From the NCBI GenBank assembly GCA_905210385.1, contig CAJLWS010000075.1, positions 1-7,309 of the forward strand: a DNA stretch of 7,309 bases, read 5' to 3'. Each line of letters opens with the position of its first letter. Position 1 is the stretch's first letter. This document shows positions 1-6,103 of the stretch, in pieces. The stretch is from an uncultured Eubacteriales bacterium (lineage in GTDB: Bacteria > Bacillota > Clostridia > Oscillospirales > Oscillospiraceae). The notes beneath the pieces are model-generated. The model saw nothing but the letters and a program-made list of their open reading frames with translations. It was not told where the DNA came from and did not search any database. Both the position numbers and the translations under genes were made by a program.

Positions 1-32
1 GCCGCAATTGGCGGCGGTCCGCTCTCTTTTTC
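1..32 (+). terminator. Possible 3' part of an upstream gene's terminator
   Basis: Bases 1-5 (GCCGC) can pair with 11-15 (GCGGC) around a five-base loop, and a T run (27-31) lies about 11 bases beyond. The gap between stem and T run is too long for a good terminator. However, the arm GCGGCGGTCCGC (11-22) sits close to the T run and could pair with sequence before the window. If so, only the loop and right arm of a larger terminator are visible. This is inference from a truncated structure. Confidence 0.22.
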
Positions 33-46
33 TATACATAAAATCA
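33..46 (+). promoter_or_regulatory. Weak ArgR/AhrC (ARG) box-like site upstream of arcA
   Basis: TATACATAAAATCA resembles the 14-base core of the ARG box (TGAATAAAAATTCA-like) in its A/T centre and right half-site; the left half-site is poor, and about 9 or 10 of 14 positions agree. It lies 44 bases before the arcA start, a plausible place for a regulator of arginine catabolism. The same A/T-rich stretch could instead be a -10 element, with TTGGCG (8-13) as a -35, but that spacer would be 19 bases. No confident promoter can be named in the 89 bases before arcA. Confidence 0.2.
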
Positions 47-89
47 GCTTCGCCGGGCAAATTATCCATGCGATGAAAGGAGTGGTGTT

Positions 90-1310
90 ATGGGCCTTCC
101 GCCCATTGAAATCCGCAGTGAAATTGGTCCGCTGCGGCGGGTGCTCCTCCACCGGCCGGGCCGGGAGCTGGAAAATCTTATGCCCGAGTATATTGAACGG
201 CTGCTTTTCGACGACATTCCCTACTTGAAAGTCGCCCAGGAGGAGCACGACGCCTTCTGCCATCTGCTGCGGCAAAACGGCGCGGAGGTGGTCTACCTCA
301 CCGACCTGGCGGCGGAATCCCTAACTGCTCCGGAAATCCGGGAGCAATTTATCCGGGAATATCTGGCTGAAGCGGGCATTCAAGGGGAAAAGCGTACTGC
401 CAGGATGACCGAGTACTTCCTGTCCATGACCACCAAGGAGATGGTGGAAAAGATGATGGAAGGGGTGCGAAAATCAGATGTGCCAGGATATGGGAAGAAA
501 AATCTCACCGACTACTTGGATGACTACTACCCCTTCGTGCTAGACCCCATTCCCAATCTTTACTTCACCCGTGACCCCTTCGCGGCCATCGGGTCCGGGG
601 TATCCATCCACCGGATGTACTCCGCCACCCGGGGCCGGGAGACCCTGTTCGCCAAGTATATCTTCCAATACCATCCCCAGTATCGGAACGTACCAGTGTA
701 CTATGAGCGGGAGGCCAGCGCCACCGTGGAGGGAGGCGATATCCTGGTACTGAGCAGCAAGGTGGCGGCCATCGGCATCTCCCAGCGCACCCAGCCCTGG
801 GCCATTGAACAACTGGCTAAGAAATTACTTCGGGAGGACACCGGCTTTGAGCGGGTGCTGGCCATTGATATCCCCAAGAGCCGAGCCTTCATGCACCTGG
901 ACACGGTATTCACCATGGTGGATTACGACAAGTTCACCATGCACCCCAACATCACCGCCGACCTACGGGTGTTCGTACTGGAGGCAGGCCGCAGCGGCCA
1001 TCTGCTCATCACGGAGGAGCATGGCAGCCTGGAAAGCGTCCTCAGGGAGCACCTGCATTTGGACCGCGTCACCCTCATCAAATGCGGGGGCGGCTCGGTG
1101 ATCGACGCTGCCCGCGAGCAGTGGAACGATGGCTCCAACACCTTCTGTATTGCCCCAGGCAAGGTGATTGCCTACTCCCGCAACTATGTCACCAACCAGG
1201 TCATGCGAGACGCTGGGGTGGAGGTGCTCACCATTCCCTCCTCAGAGCTGTCCCGGGGGCGGGGTGGTCCGCGATGCATGACCATGCCCCTGGTGCGGGA
1301 CCCGGTTTAA
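90..1310 (+). CDS. arcA: Arginine deiminase
   Basis: This cytoplasmic enzyme hydrolyses L-arginine to L-citrulline and ammonia, the first step of the ADI pathway. The 406 residues match the usual family length. Visible family motifs are HRPGRELENLMP (21-32), FTRDPFA (159-165), EGGDILVLSSK (214-224), HLDTVFTMVD (269-278), WNDGSNTF (345-352) and GGPRCMTMP (392-400). By family knowledge, Cys396 is the nucleophile forming the amidino-enzyme intermediate, and Asp162, Glu214, His269 and Asp271 belong to the guanidine-binding and catalytic site; all are present. The ATG at 90 is supported by AAAGGAG at 76-82, seven bases upstream, and by an N-terminus (IEIRSEIGPLRRVLLHRPG) that aligns with typical ADIs. 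It is the first gene of the arc operon; arcB follows after 37 bases. Expression is probably controlled by arginine and anaerobiosis, but only a weak ARG-like site is visible. Confidence 0.97.
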   Translation: MGLPPIEIRSEIGPLRRVLLHRPGRELENLMPEYIERLLFDDIPYLKVAQEEHDAFCHLLRQNGAEVVYLTDLAAESLTAPEIREQFIREYLAEAGIQGEKRTARMTEYFLSMTTKEMVEKMMEGVRKSDVPGYGKKNLTDYLDDYYPFVLDPIPNLYFTRDPFAAIGSGVSIHRMYSATRGRETLFAKYIFQYHPQYRNVPVYYEREASATVEGGDILVLSSKVAAIGISQRTQPWAIEQLAKKLLREDTGFERVLAIDIPKSRAFMHLDTVFTMVDYDKFTMHPNITADLRVFVLEAGRSGHLLITEEHGSLESVLREHLHLDRVTLIKCGGGSVIDAAREQWNDGSNTFCIAPGKVIAYSRNYVTNQVMRDAGVEVLTIPSSELSRGRGGPRCMTMPLVRDPV

Positions 1311-1347
1311 CATCATCCCATCTTACTTTGGAAAAGGAGACGCCGCT

Positions 1348-2340
1348 ATGTCTGTCAACATGAAAGGAAAATCCTTCCTCACCCTCATGGACCTGTCCGC
1401 CCAGGAGATCCGCTACCTGCTGGACCTGGCTCACGATCTGAAAGCCAAGAAACGTATGGGGATCCACGGTCAGGCCTTGAAGGGCAAGAACATCGTGCTG
1501 CTCTTCGAGAAAACCTCCACCCGCACCCGCTGCTCTTTCGAGGTGGCGGCCAAGGAGGAGGGGGGCAACGTCACCTACCTGGACCCGGGCTCTTCCCAGA
1601 TGGGTAAAAAGGAATCCTTGGAGGACACCGCCAAGGTGTTGGGCCGATTCTTTGACGGCATCGAGTACCGCGGTTTTGACCAGCAGGTGGTGGTCGACCT
1701 GGCCAAATACTCCGGCGTGCCAGTGTACAACGGCCTGACCGACCTGGACCACCCCACTCAGATCTTAGCGGACATGATGACCATGGAGGAACATCTCCAC
1801 AAACCTCTACGGGATTGCAAGGTGGCCTTTGTGGGGGATGTGCGCAACAACATGTCCTACGCCTGGATGTTCGGCTGCTGCAAAATGGGGGTGGACTTTG
1901 TGGGTTACGGCCCCCAAGAGCTCATCGACGGCGCGGACAAGTCCATTCTGGCCTCCTGCCAGACGGAGGGAGAAAAGACCGGCGCCTGTATCAAGCTATC
2001 GGACAATATCGACGACTTGATGGGGGCGGACGTGCTCTACTCGGACATCTGGGCCTCCATGGGGGAGGAGGAACTGATTCCCCAGCGTGCCAAGCTGCTC
2101 GCCCCTTACCGTATTGACGATCAGATGTTGGCGCGCACAGGCAATCCCAATGTCATCTTTATGCACTGTCTTCCCTCCTTCCACGACTTCGAGACCAAGC
2201 TGGCCCAGGAGTGGAAGGAGAAAGGGGTGGATATCCGGGAGGTCACTGACGAGGTGTTCCGTGGCCAACACTCGGTGGTCTTTGACGAGGCAGAGAACCG
2301 GATGCACACCATCAAGGCCGTATTGGTGGCCACCCTATGA
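1348..2340 (+). CDS. arcB: Ornithine carbamoyltransferase, catabolic type
   Basis: In the ADI pathway this enzyme phosphorolyses citrulline to ornithine and carbamoyl phosphate, the reverse of the biosynthetic direction. The 330 residues are full length. The carbamoyl-phosphate motif STRTRCSFE is at 57-65, DHPTQ at 134-138, the ornithine-loop motif DIWASMG at 233-239, and the catalytic HCLP at 273-276. The continuation SFHD after HCLP fits the ArcB/ArgI-like branch better than the HCLPAHRG form of many anabolic enzymes. The catabolic assignment rests mostly on position between arcA and arcC; sequence alone cannot exclude a dual role. The ATG at 1348 is preceded by AAAAGGAG (1332-1339) with an eight-base spacer. 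Its TGA overlaps the arcC ATG by four bases, suggesting coupled translation. The next in-frame Met (residue 5) is a less well spaced alternative start. Confidence 0.96.
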   Translation: MSVNMKGKSFLTLMDLSAQEIRYLLDLAHDLKAKKRMGIHGQALKGKNIVLLFEKTSTRTRCSFEVAAKEEGGNVTYLDPGSSQMGKKESLEDTAKVLGRFFDGIEYRGFDQQVVVDLAKYSGVPVYNGLTDLDHPTQILADMMTMEEHLHKPLRDCKVAFVGDVRNNMSYAWMFGCCKMGVDFVGYGPQELIDGADKSILASCQTEGEKTGACIKLSDNIDDLMGADVLYSDIWASMGEEELIPQRAKLLAPYRIDDQMLARTGNPNVIFMHCLPSFHDFETKLAQEWKEKGVDIREVTDEVFRGQHSVVFDEAENRMHTIKAVLVATL

Positions 2341-3284
2341 GCGGGCCCGTCAAAGTGGTAGTTGCCCTGGGCGGCAACGCATTGGAGGACAAATCCCTCC
2401 CCCCTACCGCTGCCTCCCAGCTTCAGGTAGCGGGACGAACAGCGGAGCAGCTGGCCCAACTGTCCTGCGCGGGGTATGAGCTGGCCATCGTCCACGGCAA
2501 CGGTCCTCAGGTGGGCCGCATCCTGTTGGCCAGTGAGACCGCTGAGGCGGTCACCCCGCCCATGCCCTTTGATGTGTGCGGCGCCATGAGCCAGGGATAT
2601 ATCGGCTACCATCTCCAACAAACCCTCACCGCCGCCCTGCGCCGCCGGAACCGAAACATTCCGGTGGTTACACTAGTCACCCAGATGGTGGTGGACCCTC
2701 ACGATCCCGCCTTTCAGAACCCTACCAAACCTATCGGCCCCTTCTATACCCAGGAGCAAGCCCAACAGCTGGAGCGGGAAAAGGGATACACCATGAAGGA
2801 AGACTCTGGCCGGGGTTGGCGGCGGGTGGTGCCCTCCCCTAGGCCACAGCGCATCGTGGAGATCGGTACCATCAAAACTTTGTGGGACACCACCGTGTCC
2901 ATTGCCTGCGGAGGCGGCGGCGTGCCAGTGATAGAACGCGGAGACGGATCTCTGGAGGGTATTGCCGCCGTCATTGACAAAGATTTGGCCGCCTGCCGTC
3001 TGGCCCAGGAGATGGGGGCGGATATCCTGATGATCCTCACCGAGGTACCCGCCGTGGCCATTCACTTCGGTCAGCCAGACCAACAGGATCTGGGGGAAAC
3101 CACCGCCGCTCAGCTGGAGCAGTACGCCGCCCAGGGCCAGTTCGGAGCAGGTTCCATGCTGCCCAAGGTGCAGGCGGCTGTGGACTTTGTACGATCCGCT
3201 CCCGGGCGGCAGGCCATCATCACCTCCCTGGACCTGGGGCTGGAGGCCTTGGCCGGTCGGGTGGGTACCCGGGTTACAGGGTAA
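2337..3284 (+). CDS. arcC: Carbamate kinase
   Basis: This enzyme transfers phosphate from carbamoyl phosphate to ADP, giving ATP and carbamate (which breaks down to NH3 and CO2); it is the energy-yielding last step of the ADI pathway. It belongs to the amino acid kinase fold. The 315 residues are a normal length. Motifs in order are ALGGNA (10-15), HGNGPQVG (53-60), NPTKPIGPFY (128-137), CGGGGVPV (191-198), VIDKDLAA (212-219) and AGSMLPKVQAA (271-281), covering the phosphate-binding and nucleotide-binding loops of the family. The start ATG lies inside the ATGA overlap with arcB. No strong Shine-Dalgarno precedes it (only a GGTGG in the arcB end), so translation probably depends on ribosomes finishing arcB. 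The antiporter gene begins 15 bases after its stop. Confidence 0.96.
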   Translation: MSGPVKVVVALGGNALEDKSLPPTAASQLQVAGRTAEQLAQLSCAGYELAIVHGNGPQVGRILLASETAEAVTPPMPFDVCGAMSQGYIGYHLQQTLTAALRRRNRNIPVVTLVTQMVVDPHDPAFQNPTKPIGPFYTQEQAQQLEREKGYTMKEDSGRGWRRVVPSPRPQRIVEIGTIKTLWDTTVSIACGGGGVPVIERGDGSLEGIAAVIDKDLAACRLAQEMGADILMILTEVPAVAIHFGQPDQQDLGETTAAQLEQYAAQGQFGAGSMLPKVQAAVDFVRSAPGRQAIITSLDLGLEALAGRVGTRVTG

Positions 3285-3299
3285 GGGGGATGGCACTGC

Positions 3300-4700
3300 A
3301 TGCGCAAGTTCAAGATGCCCACTGCCTTTACCATTCTGTTTGCCCTCATCCTGACTATGACTCTGCTCACCTGGGTCATCCCCTCAGGCAGCTATGAGTA
3401 TGACGGGGATGGACAGCCCATCGCGGGCAGCTATCATCGGGTGGAAAGCCCGGGACAACCCATCACCGCTGTACTCACCGCACCCCTGGAGGGTTTGTAT
3501 GAGGCCATTGACATCGCCGCTTTTATTCTCATGGTGGGCGGCTTTTTAGGTGTCGTGGCAAAAACCGGCGCCCTCGACGCAGGCATTGCCAACATCATTC
3601 GGAAGCTCGAAGGCAGGGAAAAACTGCTCATTCCCATCCTCATGTGCGCCTTCGCCCTGGGGGGCACCACCTTTGGCATGGCGGAGGAAACCATTGCCTT
3701 TTACCCCCTGGTGCTACCCATCATGGTGGCCGCAGGATATGACGCCCTCACCGGGGTAGCAGTCATCCTACTGGGGGCGGGTGCAGGAGTCATCGGCTCC
3801 ACCGTCAATCCGTTCGCTACCGGAATCGCTGCGGGCTTTGCCGGCGTCTCTCTGGGGCAGGGCATTGTGCTGCGCCTGCTCATCCTGTTCGCCATGCTGG
3901 CCATCTCCATTTGGTTCGTCATGACCTACGCCCAACGGGTATGGGACAACCCAGACCTCTCCCTGGTGGCGGACATGAGGGCCAAAAACACCGCCCATTT
4001 TTCCGCCCTGCGCCGGGAGGATATCCGCCTGACCGGTATGCACAAGCTGTCCCTTGCCCTGTTTGCTCTCACCTTTCTGGTAATGATCTACGCTGTCATT
4101 CCCTTTGAGGACATGGGCCTGCCCCTGCCTGCACTGGGCTGGTGGTTCCCCGAACTGTCCGCCCTGTTTCTGGGCGCATCCATCCTCCTGGGCCTGTGCT
4201 GTGGCCTGGCTGAACGGGAAATCGTAGAGTCCTTCCTATCCGGGGCAGCAGAACTGCTCAGCGTGGCCTTCATCATCGGCGTGTCCCGGGGCATCACCGT
4301 CATCATGAACGATGCGCGTATCACGGACACCATCCTGAACTGGGGGGAAACTGCCCTGCGCGGCACCGGTTCCGTGGGTTTCCTGGCCCTGATCTACCTG
4401 CTCTTCCTCCCACTGTCTTTCCTCATTCCCTCCACCTCGGGATTGGCCGCCCTGGCCATGCCCATCATGGCCCCTCTGGCCGACTTTGCCGGAGTGGGGC
4501 GAGATCTGGTCATCACCGCCTTCCAGTCCGCCTCTGGCTTGATCAATCTCATTACTCCCACCAGCGCAGTTGTGATGGGGGCCTTGGCCCTGGGCCGGAT
4601 ACCCTTTGACCGGTGGCTGCGGTTCACCTGGAAGCTGCTGCTCATCCTGTTCGTGGTTCTGGCCGTCTTCCTGACGGGCTGGGTTCTTCTTCCAATATAG
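3300..4700 (+). CDS. yfcC: YfcC-family membrane transporter, probable arginine/ornithine antiporter (ArcD role)
   Basis: This is a polytopic membrane protein of 466 residues with roughly 12 hydrophobic segments, including about 8-28, 71-91, 131-147, 150-175, 188-210, 250-268, 286-303, 357-378, 405-430 and 442-464. The N-terminus KMPTAFTILFALIL followed by LTWVIPSGSYE (23-33) is typical of the YfcC/ArcD-type basic amino acid antiporters. So are GGTTFGMAEETIAFYPL (121-137), GSTVNPFATGIAAG (166-179), LIPSTSGLAALAMPIMAPL (375-393) and NLITPTSAVVMGALALG (416-432). Databases often label the family C4-dicarboxylate anaerobic carrier. As last gene of an ADI operon, it most likely swaps external arginine for internal ornithine (or citrulline); that substrate is inferred from context. 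The ATG at 3300 has a purine-rich AAGGGGGA (3283-3290) upstream; an ATG at 3290 is in another frame and would give only a short decoy peptide. Hairpins and a terminator follow. Confidence 0.9.
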   Translation: MRKFKMPTAFTILFALILTMTLLTWVIPSGSYEYDGDGQPIAGSYHRVESPGQPITAVLTAPLEGLYEAIDIAAFILMVGGFLGVVAKTGALDAGIANIIRKLEGREKLLIPILMCAFALGGTTFGMAEETIAFYPLVLPIMVAAGYDALTGVAVILLGAGAGVIGSTVNPFATGIAAGFAGVSLGQGIVLRLLILFAMLAISIWFVMTYAQRVWDNPDLSLVADMRAKNTAHFSALRREDIRLTGMHKLSLALFALTFLVMIYAVIPFEDMGLPLPALGWWFPELSALFLGASILLGLCCGLAEREIVESFLSGAAELLSVAFIIGVSRGITVIMNDARITDTILNWGETALRGTGSVGFLALIYLLFLPLSFLIPSTSGLAALAMPIMAPLADFAGVGRDLVITAFQSASGLINLITPTSAVVMGALALGRIPFDRWLRFTWKLLLILFVVLAVFLTGWVLLPI

Positions 4701-4715
4701 TGCCTAAGTCAAAGC

Positions 4716-4747
4716 GCGGACGCCATACCACGCTTTGGCCTGTCCGC
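4716..4747 (+). other. Hairpin just downstream of the arc operon
   Basis: GCGGAC (4716-4721) pairs with GTCCGC (4742-4747), and GCCA (4722-4725) pairs with TGGC (4736-4739). This gives a ten-pair stem with a two-base bulge (4740-4741) and a ten-base loop. It begins 16 bases after the transporter stop. What follows is C/T-rich and not a clean T run, so it is more likely an mRNA 3' structure or a leaky first stop signal than a strong terminator. The pairing is seen directly; the role is inferred. Confidence 0.4.
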
Positions 4748-4796
4748 CCTTCCTCCCTCTATTTACGGAAACCTGGAGGAGCGAGACAGCCTATGG

Positions 4797-4812
4797 CCGG
4801 TAGGTTTACCGG
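4797..4812. repeat. Short perfect inverted repeat (CCGGTA / TACCGG)
   Basis: CCGGTA (4797-4802) and TACCGG (4807-4812) form a perfect six-pair stem with a four-base loop. It sits between the hairpin at 4716-4747 and the main terminator at 4830-4874. It could be a small protein-binding palindrome, an additional 3' structure, or chance. No T run follows. Confidence 0.3.
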
Positions 4813-4829
4813 ACAACAAAAGGCCAAAG

Positions 4830-4874
4830 AAAAAGTTGCTAAAACCGCCGCTCACGGTTCTTAGCAACTTTTTT
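4830..4874. terminator. Strong bidirectional intrinsic terminator
   Basis: Thirteen bases, AAAAAGTTGCTAA (4830-4842), pair perfectly with TTAGCAACTTTTT (4861-4873). The stem continues as AACCG (4843-4847) with CGGTT (4855-4859), broken only by one bulged C (4860), around a seven-base loop (4848-4854). A run of T follows on the + strand (4869-4874), and the A run on the left gives a T run on the - strand. It lies between two convergent units and can stop both: the arc operon from the left and the nadE-CHR cluster from the right. Confidence 0.92.
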
Positions 4875-4934
4875 CACGCATCATTTTTATTCTGGCCGGA
4901 AAGCTGCATTTGGCAATCGGCCTTTCCCTTCCCG

Positions 4935-5513
4935 TCACATCTGCAAAACGATACCCACCACTGCGGACAGGCCAATAAAGCAGATAGGATGGAGCTTTTT
5001 CAGCGGTGTGTACTGGATCAGCACAAAGATCACCACCGCCAACAAAATAGCCGGCCAATAGAACAGCTGTGTCTTGGTCACGCCATACTCCGGAACCGCT
5101 TCCTCGTGGAACATCAGCGCGATTTGAGCCACCTGGAGCATGGCCGTGGTGATCAGGGCCACGGAAGCGGCCCGCAGTCCGTAGAACGCGCCATCCACCA
5201 CCTTGGACTGGCGGAACCGTTGGAGGAACTTGGCAATGATCAGGATGATGATGATTGAGGGACAGATCAATCCCAGGGTGGCGACCACCCCACCAGGAAC
5301 TCCCCCGGTGATAAAGCCCACATAGGTGGCGGTGTTTACTCCCATGGGTCCAGGGGTGGACTCTGAAATGGCAATCATATCCGCCAGCTGCCCGGAGGTG
5401 AACCATCCGGTACGTTCTCCCAGATCGGTCAGGAAGGGAATGGTGGCCATTCCACCGCCGATGGAAAACAGCCCCACTTTGAAAAACTCCCAAAACAGGC
5501 GCAGGTAGATCAC
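4935..5513 (-). CDS. Short-chain CHR-family (chromate-type) transporter, second of a pair
   Basis: This is a single-domain membrane protein of 192 residues from the CHR (ChrA) transporter family. Long ChrA proteins carry two such domains; short ones usually occur as adjacent pairs and work together, as shown for the Bacillus subtilis pair. The family start LFWEFFKVGLFSIGGGMAT (6-24), the proline/glycine motif STPGPMGVNTATYVG (52-66) and PSIIIILII (85-93) are clear; about five or six hydrophobic segments are visible. The GTG at 5513 is chosen because the domain begins right there, a GGAGGGGAGG ribosome site (5532-5523) precedes it, and it overlaps the upstream gene's TGA as GTGA. Upstream in-frame sequence is shadow of the neighbouring gene. 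It is the last gene before the bidirectional terminator. Chromate efflux is the named family activity; the natural substrate here is unknown. Confidence 0.88.
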   Translation of the reverse strand: MIYLRLFWEFFKVGLFSIGGGMATIPFLTDLGERTGWFTSGQLADMIAISESTPGPMGVNTATYVGFITGGVPGGVVATLGLICPSIIIILIIAKFLQRFRQSKVVDGAFYGLRAASVALITTAMLQVAQIALMFHEEAVPEYGVTKTQLFYWPAILLAVVIFVLIQYTPLKKLHPICFIGLSAVVGIVLQM

Positions 5514-6103
5514 TTTCCCTTTCCTCCCCTCCGCAAGCGCACACAAATCCCTACAATACCAGACAGGATCACCAGCACAACCGGAGAGCATACGTAGCCC
5601 AGCGCCGCCCCCAACACCCCTGCGGGCATGGGCAGGAAGGCACCTGCGGCGGACAACACCAACACCGCAGCATAGATGATCCGGGTCGGCCAGTCCACCA
5701 CCGCGCCCCGCATCAGCTTGATCACGCTGGTGAGGATTAGGGCAACCACGCCGGCCCGCACCCCGTTGAACGCATGAATAACCCATTGAATGTGCATGAA
5801 ATTACTGAGGAACGCGGCGACAATCAAAATAATCACAATACTTGGGAATACCACCCCTAAGGTGGCCACAATCCCGCCTGCGATACCCGCCTGGCTGTTG
5901 CCCACAAAGGTAGCTGTGTTTACCGCAATGACACCGGGCGTACACTGGCCCACGGCGTAGTAATCTGCCAGCTGCTCCTCGGTGGCCCACTTCTTCTTTT
6001 CCACCAACTCCCGCTGCAGGATGGGGAGCATGGCATAGCCACCCCCAAAGGTACACACGCCAATTTTCGCAAAGAGCAAAAACAGCTCCACAAGCTTGCT
6101 CAT
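5510..6103 (-). CDS. Short-chain CHR-family (chromate-type) transporter, first of a pair
   Basis: This 197-residue, single-domain CHR-family membrane protein is clearly paralogous to its downstream partner. Shared features include FAKIGVCTFGGGYAMLP (11-27), QLADYYAVGQCTPG (44-57), VNTATFVG (61-68), GGIVATLGVVFPSIVIIL (76-93) and GVRAGVVALI (115-124). Where the partner has STPGPMG it has CTPGVIA, so the Pro-Gly motif is less complete; the two halves may not be equivalent. The ATG at 6103 is chosen over longer in-frame options because the CHR domain starts there, AAGGAG (6116-6111) sits seven bases before it, and it overlaps the nadE stop as ATGA. The C-terminus is basic (RLRRGGKGK). The pair most likely forms a hetero-oligomer of opposite membrane orientations, as proposed for short CHR pairs; this is inference for these proteins. 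Confidence 0.88.
   Translation of the reverse strand: MSKLVELFLLFAKIGVCTFGGGYAMLPILQRELVEKKKWATEEQLADYYAVGQCTPGVIAVNTATFVGNSQAGIAGGIVATLGVVFPSIVIILIVAAFLSNFMHIQWVIHAFNGVRAGVVALILTSVIKLMRGAVVDWPTRIIYAAVLVLSAAGAFLPMPAGVLGAALGYVCSPVVLVILSGIVGICVRLRRGGKGK
5517..5532 (-). promoter_or_regulatory. Ribosome binding region of the second CHR gene, inside the first
   Basis: On the - strand the sequence GGAGGGGAGGAAAGGG lies just before the GTG at 5513. It also encodes part of the basic, Gly-rich C-terminus of the first CHR protein. It decides the GTG start and indicates that the second gene can recruit ribosomes itself as well as by coupling. Confidence 0.7.

Noticed and set aside
1228..1752. Antisense open frame of about 174 codons across the arcA/arcB junction
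   Set aside because: It is opposite two genes with intact motifs and their intergenic ribosome site; no family resemblance or ribosome site of its own was seen.
2673..3296. Antisense open frame of about 207 codons opposite arcC
   Set aside because: It lies wholly opposite a well-conserved carbamate kinase, its Gly/His/Leu-rich translation resembles no family, and long antisense frames are expected in G+C-rich genes.
4793..4864. Small + strand frame of 23 codons (MAGRFTGQQKAKEKVAKTAAHGS) with GGAGGAG upstream
   Set aside because: The ribosome site is about 11 bases from the ATG, and the frame runs through the loop and into the right arm of the terminator. Its basic, Lys/Ala-rich composition follows from the A-rich stem. 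Translation is unlikely, though a tiny peptide cannot be fully excluded.
5514..5786. Longer start for the second CHR gene, giving 283 residues
   Set aside because: The extra N-terminal part is an out-of-frame reading of the first CHR gene with no CHR-like sequence; the GTG at 5513 has a strong ribosome site and begins exactly at the domain.
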